A DNA stretch of 64,000 nt from Actibacterium mucosum KCTC 23349 (GCF_000647975.1 NZ_JFKE01000001.1:62001-126000), one strand, 5' to 3'. Positions 28,876 through 37,323 are shown, counted from the first letter of the stretch. Numbers and translations: made by a program. The notes: a model not told the origin generated them from the letters alone.

Positions 28876-30531
28876 ATGCCTCACCGTCGAATCCTCTCTG
28901 TCTGGTTTCCGCGCCTTGCGGCCGAGCGGCTATTGCGGATGGACCGCGGCCTGCCGCCGGGCCCGTTTGCGGTGCTGCGCGACGTGAACAACATGCAGGT
29001 GATCTTTGCCCTGAACCCCGAGGCCGAGGCCAAGGGCCTGACCCGCGGCCAGCCGCTGCGCGATGCACAGGCGCTGTGCCCCGCGCTGCACACGCGGCTG
29101 TCGAACCCGCAGGCCGAGGCGCTGTTCCTGACCACGCTGCGCCGCTGGGCCGGCAAGTTCTCGCCCTGGGTGGCCGAGGAACCGCCGGCGGGGCTGATCA
29201 TCGACCTGACCGGCTGTGCGCATCTGTTTGGCGGCGAAGAGGCGTTGGTGCAGCAGGTCGAACAGGATTGCGCCGATCTGGGCCTGACGATGCAGGCGGG
29301 CATTGCCGACACGGTGGGCGCGGCCTGGGCGCTGGCGCGGTTCGCGGGCCGTGCGGCCGGCAACGCGCGCAGTGGCGACGACATCGCGCAAGAGGCCCGC
29401 GCCACCCGGTCGCGCGCCGCCAAGCGCCGCAACTGGGAACGCGGCGGCACCCCGCCGCAACTGGGCGCGCCGGGCAACGCGCAGCACCACATCGCCGCCC
29501 CCGGCCAGACGCGCCAGGCCATCGCGCCGCTGCCGCTGGCCGCGCTGCGCATCGCCGAGGATGACGTGGCCGCGCTGGCCCGGCTGGGCCTGCGGCAGGT
29601 GGGCGACCTGATCGGCATGCCGCGCGCCGCGCTGGCCCGGCGGTTCGGTCAACCGGTGATGCGGCGGCTGGATCAGGCGCTGGGGGTCGAGCCCGAGCCG
29701 GTGTCGCCCGCCCGCCCGCCGCATCATTTCGCCACTCGCCTGACCCTGCCCGACCCGATCGGGCTGGAAGAGGACGTGCTGGCCGGCATTGACCGGCTGC
29801 TGCCGCCGCTTTGCGACCGGCTGACCCAGAAAGGGCGCGGCGCGCGGCGGGTGCGGTTGCAGCTGTTCCGATCCGATCACACCATGCAGGCGCTGGAGGT
29901 TGGGCTGGCCCGGCCCAGCGCCGACCCGCACCGCATCCGCCCCTTGCTGATGATGAAGCTGGGCGATGTGGATGCCGGGTTCGGGATCGACCGCATGCGG
30001 CTTGAGGCGCATGTGACCGAACCCCTGCACGCCCGTCAGCATGCTGGCCACCTAGAGGCCACCGCCGCCGCGCAAAAGCGCCTGACACAGGACAACCGGC
30101 TGACCGACCTGATCGGGCGCATCGGCGCGCGGGTGGGGCTGGAACGCATCACCCGCCACCATCCCGGCGACAGCCACATCCCCGAAAAGGCGTATCAGAC
30201 CCTGGCCGCCGCGTGGTCGGAACCCTGCACCGACTGGCCGCGCCTGCCCAACCCGCGCCCGATGTTGATCAACCGCCCCGAACCCGTCACCGCGCCCGAT
30301 GTGCCGCAACTGCCCGAAAGTTTCCGCTGGCGGCGGCAAGCGTTCCGCGTGACAGCCGCCACCGGCCCCGAGCGCATCGCGCCCGAATGGTGGCTGGACG
30401 ATCCCGACTGGCGCAGTGGCACACGGGATTATTGGCGTGTGGACACCGAAACCGGTGCCCGGTTGTGGCTGTATTATGCCCATGGCGGCACGATGTCCTC
30501 GGGTTGGTTTTGCCAAGGGCAATTTGCCTGA
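28876..30531 (+). CDS. imuB: ImuB, Y-family polymerase-like mutagenesis protein
   Basis: 551 residues. A catalytically inactive Y-family polymerase homologue that, with ImuA and the error-prone polymerase DnaE2, forms the SOS mutasome; ImuB bridges to the beta clamp. Features are RILSVWFPRLAAERL at the N-terminus (no DxD pair), LIIDLTGCAHLFGG (107-120), a low-complexity Arg/Ala-rich insert (about 160-210), APLPLAALRI and HHFATRLTLPDPIG. A perfect LexA box lies just upstream. No imuA precedes it and no dnaE2 follows within the window, unlike the usual three-gene cassette. The start at 28876 is set by the N-terminal motif. Confidence 0.88.
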   Translation: MPHRRILSVWFPRLAAERLLRMDRGLPPGPFAVLRDVNNMQVIFALNPEAEAKGLTRGQPLRDAQALCPALHTRLSNPQAEALFLTTLRRWAGKFSPWVAEEPPAGLIIDLTGCAHLFGGEEALVQQVEQDCADLGLTMQAGIADTVGAAWALARFAGRAAGNARSGDDIAQEARATRSRAAKRRNWERGGTPPQLGAPGNAQHHIAAPGQTRQAIAPLPLAALRIAEDDVAALARLGLRQVGDLIGMPRAALARRFGQPVMRRLDQALGVEPEPVSPARPPHHFATRLTLPDPIGLEEDVLAGIDRLLPPLCDRLTQKGRGARRVRLQLFRSDHTMQALEVGLARPSADPHRIRPLLMMKLGDVDAGFGIDRMRLEAHVTEPLHARQHAGHLEATAAAQKRLTQDNRLTDLIGRIGARVGLERITRHHPGDSHIPEKAYQTLAAAWSEPCTDWPRLPNPRPMLINRPEPVTAPDVPQLPESFRWRRQAFRVTAATGPERIAPEWWLDDPDWRSGTRDYWRVDTETGARLWLYYAHGGTMSSGWFCQGQFA

Positions 30532-30600
30532 TACTGTCATTTACTTTAGCAGCAAAATTAATATACTTCCCACATTGCTCTTGCTGGGAGGACACGAGGA

Positions 30601-31254
30601 ATGACACGCGAAACGACCCTGCGGCCGGAATATCTGGTGACGTCTGAAACAGACCTGCGGGACCTGTTCCCGCCCACCCATGACATCGCAATCAAGAAAG
30701 CCCTGCCGCAGCTGGATGCGCATATGCGCGACTTTCTGGCCCGCTCGCCATTCCTGTGCATCGGCACGCAGACACCGGACGGTCAGGCCGATGTCAGCCC
30801 CCGCGGCGATCCGCGCGGGTTCGTGAAAGTACTGGATGATCAGACCCTGCTGATCCCCGACCGGCCCGGCAATAACCGGCTGGACACGCTGGCCAATATC
30901 GTGGCGAACCCGGCCGTGGGGATCTTGTTCATGGTGCCCGGCTATGACGAAACGGTACGGGTGAACGGCAAGGCGCAGCTCAGCCGCGACCCCGCGTTGC
31001 TGGCCTTGCTGGCCGTCAACGACCGCACCCCAACCGTTGCAATCGTGGTGCGGATCGACGAGGTATTCCTGCATTGCGCCAAGGCATTTCGCCGTTCGAA
31101 ACTGTGGGAACCGACGCAACAGCAGGACCGGGCCGAGATGCCCTCATTGCCCAAAATGATCCTGGACCAGACCACCGGCGCCCCCGACAACAAGGCAGAG
31201 ATGGACAAGATCGATGCCGACCTTGAGGACGAGTATCAGCGCACGATGTACTAA
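30601..31254 (+). CDS. Pyridoxamine 5'-phosphate oxidase-family FMN-binding protein
   Basis: 217 residues, split-barrel flavin fold (MSMEG_1061-like subgroup). Conserved blocks are DFLARSPFLCIGT, DVSPRGDPRGFV and LLIPDRPGNNRLDTL; the last two contact FMN phosphate in the family. It probably uses FMN or F420 to reduce small molecules; the substrate is unknown. GGGAGGACACGAGG precedes the ATG. A+T-rich DNA (30536-30585) before it is a likely promoter. The stop overlaps the DUF2461 stop by four bases. Confidence 0.86.
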   Translation: MTRETTLRPEYLVTSETDLRDLFPPTHDIAIKKALPQLDAHMRDFLARSPFLCIGTQTPDGQADVSPRGDPRGFVKVLDDQTLLIPDRPGNNRLDTLANIVANPAVGILFMVPGYDETVRVNGKAQLSRDPALLALLAVNDRTPTVAIVVRIDEVFLHCAKAFRRSKLWEPTQQQDRAEMPSLPKMILDQTTGAPDNKAEMDKIDADLEDEYQRTMY

Positions 31255-31901
31255 GCGCGCAAGAAGTCGAAGACGGGGCGCAGCAGCAGCAGGTTCTGCA
31301 AAGTGAACGCGACCAACCCCGGCCGCGTCACCACTGCGCGATCCTCAACATCCAGCCAGGCGGACAGGCCCTTGCGGCGCAGCAATGCACCATGCGGATG
31401 GTCTTTGTCATACGGCGCGGGCACGCGTTTCAGGTCAGGCTCGGACAAGCGCACGCCCGCGCCTGCCAATTTGTCCAAAGCGGTTTGCAACTCTGCCCCG
31501 TCCGGCCCTGCGACCCGGTCACGAAACGCACCAAGGCTTTGTTTGTCGAACCCAAACACGCCACAACCCAGCGACAACCGATCAACTCCAAGACCGAAAA
31601 ACCACATTGGTGGCGATTCCTGCCCGGTGTTGGGCGTGAAAGACATGTGCAAATGGGCATTATAGGGTGTCTTGTCCTTGGAAAACCGCACATCGCGATA
31701 AACCCGGAACAACTTGGCACTATGCGGTAAATCCGTCGCTTGCTCCAACACCTCGCACATCGCCGCGCCAAACTCTTGCGCCGGGGCTTTGATGCCTGCG
31801 TCGTACCGCGCCTTGTTGGCAGCGAACCAATCCTTGCTGTTGTTGGCTTTCAGCTCGGTCAGAAAGGCGGGAACATCCTTGGAAAAGGCGGAAAAATTCA
31901 T
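31251..31901 (-). CDS. DUF2461 (TIGR02453) family protein
   Basis: 216 residues. The family marker is LTELKANNSKDWFAANKARY near the N-terminus, followed by FRVYRDVRFSKDKTPYN and YDKDHPHGALLRRKGL. No biochemical role is established for the family. Soluble and cytoplasmic. Convergent with the PNPOx-like gene. Confidence 0.88.
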   Translation of the reverse strand: MNFSAFSKDVPAFLTELKANNSKDWFAANKARYDAGIKAPAQEFGAAMCEVLEQATDLPHSAKLFRVYRDVRFSKDKTPYNAHLHMSFTPNTGQESPPMWFFGLGVDRLSLGCGVFGFDKQSLGAFRDRVAGPDGAELQTALDKLAGAGVRLSEPDLKRVPAPYDKDHPHGALLRRKGLSAWLDVEDRAVVTRPGLVAFTLQNLLLLRPVFDFLRA

Positions 31902-32007
31902 GACGCACCCCTTGTGTTGAACACCCAGAGTATGGGCCGCGGAAATTTGGTGGTGAAAAGAAAGGTATAGGTGAGTTGAAATACCATGTGGTCCTCTGCG
32001 GATGAAC

Positions 32008-32030
32008 GGGCCGGGTATTGTACCCGGCCC
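32008..32030 (-). terminator. Hairpin after the VOC gene
   Basis: Perfect 10-base stem GGGCCGGGTA/TACCCGGCCC with a three-base loop, starting seven bases past the stop of the minus-strand VOC gene. No T-run follows, so it may stop transcription weakly or protect the 3' end. Confidence 0.5.
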
Positions 32031-32036
32031 AATGCA

Positions 32037-32423
32037 TTAGCCTTGCATGCTTTCATAGGTGATCATCGCAATCCGCGCGCCCTGTGGGTCGATGATTGTG
32101 GTCATTCGGCCAACGCCGGGCATGTCCATCGGCCCGTTGAGGATCTGTGCGCCCCGTTCCTCGGCCTTCTTGGTGGCCCCGTCGACATCGGTCACGGTCA
32201 CAAAAATGGTCCAGGCGCCGCTGTCTTCGGGCATCGGGGAAAAGCCACCAATGGGGGCGTCATTCACAAAGATCCCGGAATAGCTGGAGCCATCCTGCAT
32301 CGGCATTTCGTTGATCTGCCAACCCAGAACATCGGCATAGAACGCTTTTGCCTTGGCATTGTCGGGGCCGGAAAATCCAATCCAGCCTGCATTGCCGGGT
32401 GTGGTCATGGTCGTATCGGGCAT
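32037..32423 (-). CDS. VOC family (glyoxalase-like) protein
   Basis: 128 residues made of two beta-alpha-beta-beta-beta repeats (GWIGFSGPDNAKAKAFYADV and WTIFVTVTDVDGATKKAEE). A probable metal-dependent small-molecule enzyme or binding protein. AGGAG lies eight bases before ATG 32423. It follows the ECF42 sigma gene by 86 bases on the same strand; ECF42-type loci often include VOC or YCII proteins, so co-regulation is likely. Confidence 0.83.
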   Translation of the reverse strand: MPDTTMTTPGNAGWIGFSGPDNAKAKAFYADVLGWQINEMPMQDGSSYSGIFVNDAPIGGFSPMPEDSGAWTIFVTVTDVDGATKKAEERGAQILNGPMDMPGVGRMTTIIDPQGARIAMITYESMQG

Positions 32424-32509
32424 TTCAGTTTCTCCTGTTGGTACCGCTGGCCATCGCGCCAGCACCCCAAGGACGCGCCGGATCGGCCCTTTCCGACAGG
32501 TGGTGGAAA

Positions 32510-33724
32510 TTATTTTTGGCAGAGCGCAATTTTTTCAAGCAGGCTCTGTGCTTCGGGCGCTGTAGGACCCAGATCCATTGCCCGCTCAAATGCCAGACGC
32601 GCGGCGGGTTTGTCGCCAGTTTCGAGCAACAACGCACCGCGCATACTGTGAAACCAGCGATAGGCGCTCAACGGTTCTACAAGGGGCTCCAGCATTGCCA
32701 ATGCCGCCGCCGGCCCATCAGTTTTTTGTAAAACCGCGGCTTGGTTCAGGCGCACCACCGGTGTGGGTTGCAAGGCATAAAGCGCGGCATAGAGATCGCC
32801 CAGCCGCACCCAATCGGTTTCCGAATCCGACACGGCCACAGCATGGACACCGGCGATAGCCGCCTGCAACTGCATCGCGCCAGGAGGGCCGTGGCGTGCT
32901 GCCTTTTGCAGCAATGCACGCGCCTCGTTGATCAACACCTTGTCCCATTTGCTGCGATCCTGTTCGTCGATCGGTACAAGTTTGCCTTGCGGATCTGTCC
33001 GGGCATCCAGCCGCGCATGTTGGAACAGCATCAGCGCCAACAGGCCCATTTGCTCGGCCATGCCGGGGAACAGATCCAGCAACAGCCGCGCCAGACGGAT
33101 CGCTTCGTGACACAGCGGCAGCTTTACCTGAACGGTGTCCGCGCTGGTGGACCACCCTTCCGAGAACAGGAGATAGACCATGGTTGAAACGTCGTTCAGA
33201 CGTTTCAGACGCTCCGCCGGCGCGGGTGTCTCGAACGGTACAGGGTTCGAGGCAACGGTGCGTTTGGCGCGTGTCAGTCGTTGTTCCATCGTGCGGGGGT
33301 TCACCAGAAAGGCGCGGGCGATCTCGGCCACACTCATCCCGACCACAACCCGCAAGGCCAACGCCAACTGGTCCTGTCGGCGCAGAGCCGGATGACAGCA
33401 GATGAATAGCAACCGCAAGACGTCATCGCGCAGATCGTCGGCGGTTGGCATGGTGAATTCCGGTTCGTTTGCCATTTCGGCCTCGACATGCGCCATGGCA
33501 CGCCGCGTTTTGCGCAACCGATCGATCCCCGCCCGGCGTGCCGTGACCAGCAGCCAGGCAAACGGGTCGTCGGGCTGTCCGTCTTGCGGCCATCTGGTGA
33601 CCGCGCGCAGGCAGGCGTCAGAGAACGACTCCTCGGCCAGGTCGATATCGCGAAATTGCCGGGTCAGCGCCGCGATGGCGCGAGGACGGCATCGCGCAAA
33701 CTGGGCGTCGAGCCAGGTGGAAAT
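32510..33724 (-). CDS. ECF42-type RNA polymerase sigma factor (SnoaL/TPR-like C-terminal extension)
   Basis: About 404 residues. Sigma region 2 (LAEESFSDACLRAVTRW, DPFAWLLVTARRAGIDRLR) and region 4 (LALRVVVGMSVAEIARAF, RTMEQRLTRAKR) are followed by the long helical ECF42 extension, which replaces an anti-sigma partner. The last 100 residues are TPR-like (VRLNQAAVL, LDARTDPQG). Homologues begin at the WLDAQFARCRPRA block, where the only suitable codon here is ATT (33722-33724), with a perfect AGGAGG six bases upstream. An ATG at 33787 would add 21 residues that do not fit the family and lie inside the YCII gene. Downstream of YCII by one base. Confidence 0.85.
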   Translation of the reverse strand: MSTWLDAQFARCRPRAIAALTRQFRDIDLAEESFSDACLRAVTRWPQDGQPDDPFAWLLVTARRAGIDRLRKTRRAMAHVEAEMANEPEFTMPTADDLRDDVLRLLFICCHPALRRQDQLALALRVVVGMSVAEIARAFLVNPRTMEQRLTRAKRTVASNPVPFETPAPAERLKRLNDVSTMVYLLFSEGWSTSADTVQVKLPLCHEAIRLARLLLDLFPGMAEQMGLLALMLFQHARLDARTDPQGKLVPIDEQDRSKWDKVLINEARALLQKAARHGPPGAMQLQAAIAGVHAVAVSDSETDWVRLGDLYAALYALQPTPVVRLNQAAVLQKTDGPAAALAMLEPLVEPLSAYRWFHSMRGALLLETGDKPAARLAFERAMDLGPTAPEAQSLLEKIALCQK

Positions 33725-33725
33725 C

Positions 33726-34097
33726 TCAGGCCTCCTGAGCCAACACGCCGCCGGCCCATTCCACCGGCCGAACCTCGATCCGCGCATAGGCCGAGCTCAG
33801 GAACCGAGCAAACCGGATCGCTTCATCCAAATCTTCGAATTCTGCGCCATAAAACCCCAAGAACCGCTCTTTGGTGTCAGCAAATGGCCCGTCCAGCACC
33901 AATGCATCGGCCCCTTCGGTCACCGGTTGCAGCGTCACTGCGGCAGAAGCACCCATAAGCTTGGCCGTGGCAAACGGCCCGCGTTCGCCCAGTGCTTTTT
34001 GCAGCGCTTTGTGCCCTTCCATGACCTTTTGCTGTTCTTCGGGTGGCAATTGCTCCCACGCACCGTCTTCACCGTAAATCAAAATCGAAAAATACAT
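33726..34097 (-). CDS. YCII/DGPF-domain protein, partner of the ECF42 sigma factor
   Basis: 123 residues. It carries the DGPF motif as DGPFADTKERFLGF (about 70-83), the hallmark of the proteins encoded next to ECF42 sigma factors. The N-terminus MYFSILIYGEDGAWEQLPPE is typical of the family. A regulatory role in ECF42 control has been tested in other bacteria without a clear mechanism. The stop is one base from the proposed sigma start, so translation is tightly linked. Confidence 0.88.
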   Translation of the reverse strand: MYFSILIYGEDGAWEQLPPEEQQKVMEGHKALQKALGERGPFATAKLMGASAAVTLQPVTEGADALVLDGPFADTKERFLGFYGAEFEDLDEAIRFARFLSSAYARIEVRPVEWAGGVLAQEA

Positions 34098-34170
34098 GCC
34101 ATGCCTCTGCTGAATATGGGTCAATCATGCCAAGGACGTTTCAGCTTGGCGAGACCCGACAGCACAGACA

Positions 34171-34260
34171 AAGAAAAACCGGCCTCAGATGGGCCGGTTT
34201 CAACTTGCCGCCCGATACCGCGCACTGGGTGGGGGCTAAAAACGCACGGTATCGGGCAAA
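34171..34260 (-). ncRNA. Candidate small RNA with C-rich loop and intrinsic terminator
   Basis: In the 297-base gap between divergent YCII and DUF2794 genes, the minus strand reads as a compact two-hairpin RNA. Hairpin 1 has perfect 11-base arms (34247-34257 with 34210-34220) around a 26-base loop containing GCCCCCACCCA. Hairpin 2 (stem AAACCGGCC/GGCCGGTTT, 34200-34176, seven-base loop) runs into a T-rich tail (TTTTTCTT), a textbook intrinsic terminator. C-rich loops in alphaproteobacterial sRNAs often pair with Shine-Dalgarno sequences. A promoter is not clear; a TTGAAC about 30 bases upstream of hairpin 1 is possible. The exact 5' end is unknown. Confidence 0.45.
34176..34200 (-). terminator. 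Intrinsic terminator (minus strand)
   Basis: Nine-base perfect stem with a seven-base loop, followed on the minus strand by TTTTTCTT. It lies upstream of both flanking protein genes and so serves neither. This argues for an independent minus-strand transcript ending here. Confidence 0.65.
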
Positions 34261-34394
34261 CAATCTTGCTATGGGCATGTTATCGCGTTCAATCTGGGCA
34301 GCCGATGGGTGCACCATGGGAAATCACGCGGTCTTTTTGTGGCAATTGCGGGGCAAAGCTTGATTTGGAAGGGATTCGTGGGCAAATTTCCCCC

Positions 34395-34739
34395 ATGACC
34401 ATTCAACAACTGCCGCCGCAGAACTCTGCCAAACCGGTCGAGCTTGTGCATTACCACCGTAAGGAACTTGGCATTATCCTGGGGGTATATGGCCGTATGG
34501 TGGCCGCAGGCGAATGGCGCGATTACGGAATCTCGTCCTTACGTGAAGTGGCCGTATTCTCCATCTTTCGTCGCACGGCCGAGCATCCGATTTATCGCAT
34601 CGAGAAGCGCCCCAAATTGCGGAACAAACAGGGCATGTATGCCGTCATCGGCATGGACGGGCAGATCCTGAAACGCGGAGGAGACCTGCGTACAGTGCTG
34701 CGGGTCCTCGAGAAAAAGCTGATCCGCGCGATCAAATGA
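34395..34739 (+). CDS. DUF2794 domain protein
   Basis: 114 residues, a small cytoplasmic family restricted mainly to alphaproteobacteria. Conserved blocks are HYHRKELGIILGVYGRMV, GEWRDYGISSLREVAVFS and YRIEKRPKLRNKQG. The function is unknown. The frame is open far upstream (to 33402), but that stretch is antisense to the sigma gene and crosses the sRNA region, and the family fixes the start at 34395. The last eight bases overlap the end of the NlpC/P60 gene on the other strand. Confidence 0.9.
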   Translation: MTIQQLPPQNSAKPVELVHYHRKELGIILGVYGRMVAAGEWRDYGISSLREVAVFSIFRRTAEHPIYRIEKRPKLRNKQGMYAVIGMDGQILKRGGDLRTVLRVLEKKLIRAIK

Positions 34740-35472
34740 GGCGCTTATGGGCCGTCACCGGCCCATCGCCTTGGCTTTCTATTCGCTGAATCGCATCTGG
34801 AATCCGCTCGTAAGCCACCGCCATGTGATGCGCATTGGCATGGATCAGTGTGTCATGATCAACGGCAATAGCGACATGGCCCTTCCAAAACAGCAGATCA
34901 CCGCGTTGTGGTTTTGAACCCAGCGCAAGTGGCGTTCCAAGCGCATTTTCCTGCGGACCGCTGTCGCCCGGACAATCGATACCGGCAGCAACGAGTGCCG
35001 CTTGCACCAGCCCCGAACAATCGATCCCCATCGCCGAATTCCCCCCCCAAAGGTACGGTACTCCAAAAAACATCTGCGCGACGGTTACCGGATCAGCAAA
35101 TGGCGCGTTTAAGGGCCTTAGATGGGGTTTGGGAATGTAACGCCCGTCGTGGGTTTCGAAGAAATTCCCGTCAGCCGAAACAACACGCATTCGGCTGCCA
35201 AAACTCACCCAAGTCTCGTTTCCAGATTTCATGTCGGGACGAGGGTAAAGGTGGCTGGCCAATACGCTGACGCGGTGTGTGGCGTCAAACGGTGGCCCAA
35301 GAACCGTGTCTTGCACCCACCCACCATAGCCATCTTTAGCGGCTGCAACCTGCGCCCAGCCGTCCCGCGACGCCCCCACCTCCACGATCTCGCCCAGCAT
35401 CAGTTGCCGCTCGCGTCGACCGTTGGGTGTGTCGCAAAGGTTAGCGACCGACACCGTGATCGACGCCCTCAC
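34732..35472 (-). CDS. NlpC/P60 family cell-wall peptidase with SH3-like domain
   Basis: 246 residues. An N-terminal SH3b-like region (about 5-110, with GDGWAQVAAAKDGYGGWVQ-type repeats) precedes an NlpC/P60 cysteine peptidase domain whose catalytic residues are Cys152 (GIDCSGLVQAA), His199 (KGHVAIAVD) and His211 (LIHANAHH). It probably cleaves gamma-D-Glu-diaminopimelate or similar peptidoglycan bonds. No signal peptide is seen, so a cytoplasmic muropeptide-recycling (YkfC-like) role is possible. GTG start overlapping the aminopeptidase stop (GTGA), hence coupled to it. Confidence 0.87.
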   Translation of the reverse strand: MRASITVSVANLCDTPNGRRERQLMLGEIVEVGASRDGWAQVAAAKDGYGGWVQDTVLGPPFDATHRVSVLASHLYPRPDMKSGNETWVSFGSRMRVVSADGNFFETHDGRYIPKPHLRPLNAPFADPVTVAQMFFGVPYLWGGNSAMGIDCSGLVQAALVAAGIDCPGDSGPQENALGTPLALGSKPQRGDLLFWKGHVAIAVDHDTLIHANAHHMAVAYERIPDAIQRIESQGDGPVTAHKRLI

Positions 35473-36845
35473 AGGTCTAACAGCTTTGGCAGCGCATCCA
35501 GCAAGGCGCGCGCACCTTGGCCAACGCCACCCTTGGGGCGTGCCGGTGCCGCCGATGGTTGCCAACCATAGATGTCAAAATGCAGATACGGCGCGCGTTC
35601 GACAAACCGTCGCAGGAACAGTGCCGCGGTGATCGACCCGGCGAACCCGCCTTTGGGCGCGTTGTCCAGATCGGCAATCCCGGGTTCGATCATTGCTTCG
35701 TAAGGGGCGTGAAAGGGCATACGCCAGACAGGATCGGCAACCGCAGCACCGCTTTGCGATAAAGCCTGTGCTGTGTCGTCGCTGTCGGTATAAAACGGCG
35801 CAAGGTCCGGGCCGACAGCCACGCGAGCCGCTCCTGTCAACGTGGCCATAGACACGATCAGGTCTGTCGGTTCCTCGTCTGCCAGCGCCAGTGCGTCGGC
35901 CAAAACCAAGCGCCCTTCGGCATCGGTGTTGTTAATCTCGACCGTCAGACCTTTGCGCGAAGTCAGGATGTCCTGCGGGCGGAAGGCGTTGCCCGCCACC
36001 GCGTTCTCTACCGCCGGGACCAGCACCCGCAATTGCAACGGCAGGTCCAGCGCCATGATCATGCACGCCAGCCCCAGAACAGTCGCCGCGCCGCCCATGT
36101 CCTTTTTCATCAGGCCCATGGACGCGCCCGGTTTCAGGTTCAGGCCGCCCGTGTCGAAACATACGCCTTTGCCAACAAGTGTCAGCCGGGGGCCAGCATC
36201 GCCCCATTTCATTTCAATCAGGCGCGGCGCGTCCGCTGCGGCGCGGCCAACGGTGTGGATCATGGGAAAGTTTTCCGACAACAACGCTTTGCCGGTCGTC
36301 ACCTTGACCGTTGCCCCGAATTCCGCTGCCAGTGTTTCCGCAGCCGATTGCAGGGCCGTGGGCCCCATGTCTGATGCCGGCGTGTTTATCAGGTCGCGTG
36401 TCAGGGCCTCGCCGGCAGCAATCGCCTCTACCCGTGCGGCGTCGACATCTTCGGGGGCTATCAGCCGCGCGGGCATTGCAGTTTTCTTAGCGTAACGATC
36501 AAACCGATACTGGGCCAACAGCCAGCCAAGGGCCTCGTTCTCTACATTCAGCAGGCGCGGCACCATTGCCAACCGGTAGGTCCCTTCGGGCAAATTGGCA
36601 GCAGCCTTTGCAACCGGAAATCGCCCGCGTTTCAAGGACGGTTCAGACCCGACACCGATTGCAACGCCAGCAATTTCCCCGCCTTCAGACGGCAAAATGC
36701 AGTGTTGCCCCAAGCCGCCAGTGAAACCGTTGGCCTCAACCCAATTACGGGCGGCATCGCTGAGGCTGTCTTTCCAGCCATCCACCTCGTCCGAAGTCAG
36801 GATGTACAGGCTGATAGCTTGAGAGTCTGGTGCGGCAAACTTCAT
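35469..36845 (-). CDS. Leucyl aminopeptidase family (M17) metallopeptidase
   Basis: 458 residues. Releases N-terminal residues from peptides with two metal ions. The M17 signature NTDAEGRLVLADAL is present, with the catalytic Lys and ligands in VGKGVCFDTGGLNLKPG and the Asp of KKDMGGAA. It is a little shorter than E. coli PepA (503) because of a different N-terminal domain. Its coupling to an NlpC/P60 peptidase with recycling-type features suggests a joint role in degrading muropeptides or peptides. Confidence 0.93.
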   Translation of the reverse strand: MKFAAPDSQAISLYILTSDEVDGWKDSLSDAARNWVEANGFTGGLGQHCILPSEGGEIAGVAIGVGSEPSLKRGRFPVAKAAANLPEGTYRLAMVPRLLNVENEALGWLLAQYRFDRYAKKTAMPARLIAPEDVDAARVEAIAAGEALTRDLINTPASDMGPTALQSAAETLAAEFGATVKVTTGKALLSENFPMIHTVGRAAADAPRLIEMKWGDAGPRLTLVGKGVCFDTGGLNLKPGASMGLMKKDMGGAATVLGLACMIMALDLPLQLRVLVPAVENAVAGNAFRPQDILTSRKGLTVEINNTDAEGRLVLADALALADEEPTDLIVSMATLTGAARVAVGPDLAPFYTDSDDTAQALSQSGAAVADPVWRMPFHAPYEAMIEPGIADLDNAPKGGFAGSITAALFLRRFVERAPYLHFDIYGWQPSAAPARPKGGVGQGARALLDALPKLLDL

Positions 36846-36912
36846 GTGGTGTGATCTTCGTTGCTGAAACTGGGATCAGCTTACCGGCGTGGGCCGCACA
36901 CGCAATCAGGTT

Positions 36913-37299
36913 TCAGTCGGAAAGATCGTGAATGTCCCAAACCACTTTGAGGGAACGGTTCGCCACCTTCTCTAACCGCGCGAGGGTCGCAAAGGTTGCA
37001 ACGGTGTCGCCGCTGATCACGGCATCGGCAACGTTGGCGGCAGATACGGCCAAAGTGGTAAGGCCCAGTGGCTCGGCAATGTCCCGGATTTTGTGAGAAG
37101 ATTGACACAACACCTCGGCAGGGGCTCGAAATGACATGTCACAGCGAAGCTGTTCCATCGCGTCGGAAAGATCACGTAACGCGCGCGACACGGCGGCATT
37201 GGCGGCCGTTTCGCCCATTTCCACGTAAAGTGCCGCCAAACGTTCAGGATCCATCCCCAACGGTTCGTCGCAGCACAGCATTTTGACTCCTGCCAGCAT
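36913..37299 (-). CDS. Uncharacterised 128-residue helical protein (Hpt-like pattern)
   Basis: All-helical. The stretch CQSSHKIRDIAEPLGLTTLA recalls the phosphotransfer-helix pattern of Hpt domains (His-x2-(R/K)...LG), with upstream helices of suitable length, but the likeness is weak and the protein may be unrelated. Cys-rich N-terminus (KMLCCDE). GGAGG is five bases before the ATG. A perfect CCCACGTGGG palindrome lies 25 bases upstream (37324-37333). It sits in a small island of low-complexity, less G+C-rich DNA with the next gene. Confidence 0.55.
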   Translation of the reverse strand: MLAGVKMLCCDEPLGMDPERLAALYVEMGETAANAAVSRALRDLSDAMEQLRCDMSFRAPAEVLCQSSHKIRDIAEPLGLTTLAVSAANVADAVISGDTVATFATLARLEKVANRSLKVVWDIHDLSD

Positions 37300-37323
37300 G
37301 CAGTCCTCCACACCAAATTCCAC

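Noticed and set aside
28930-30051. 373-codon frame on the - strand, opposite imuB
   Set aside because: imuB has all expected motifs and an SOS box, so the other strand is a shadow.
33402-34394. Upstream extension of the DUF2794 frame by 331 codons
   Set aside because: The extension is antisense to the sigma and YCII genes and crosses the sRNA hairpins. DUF2794 proteins start at the ATG 34395.
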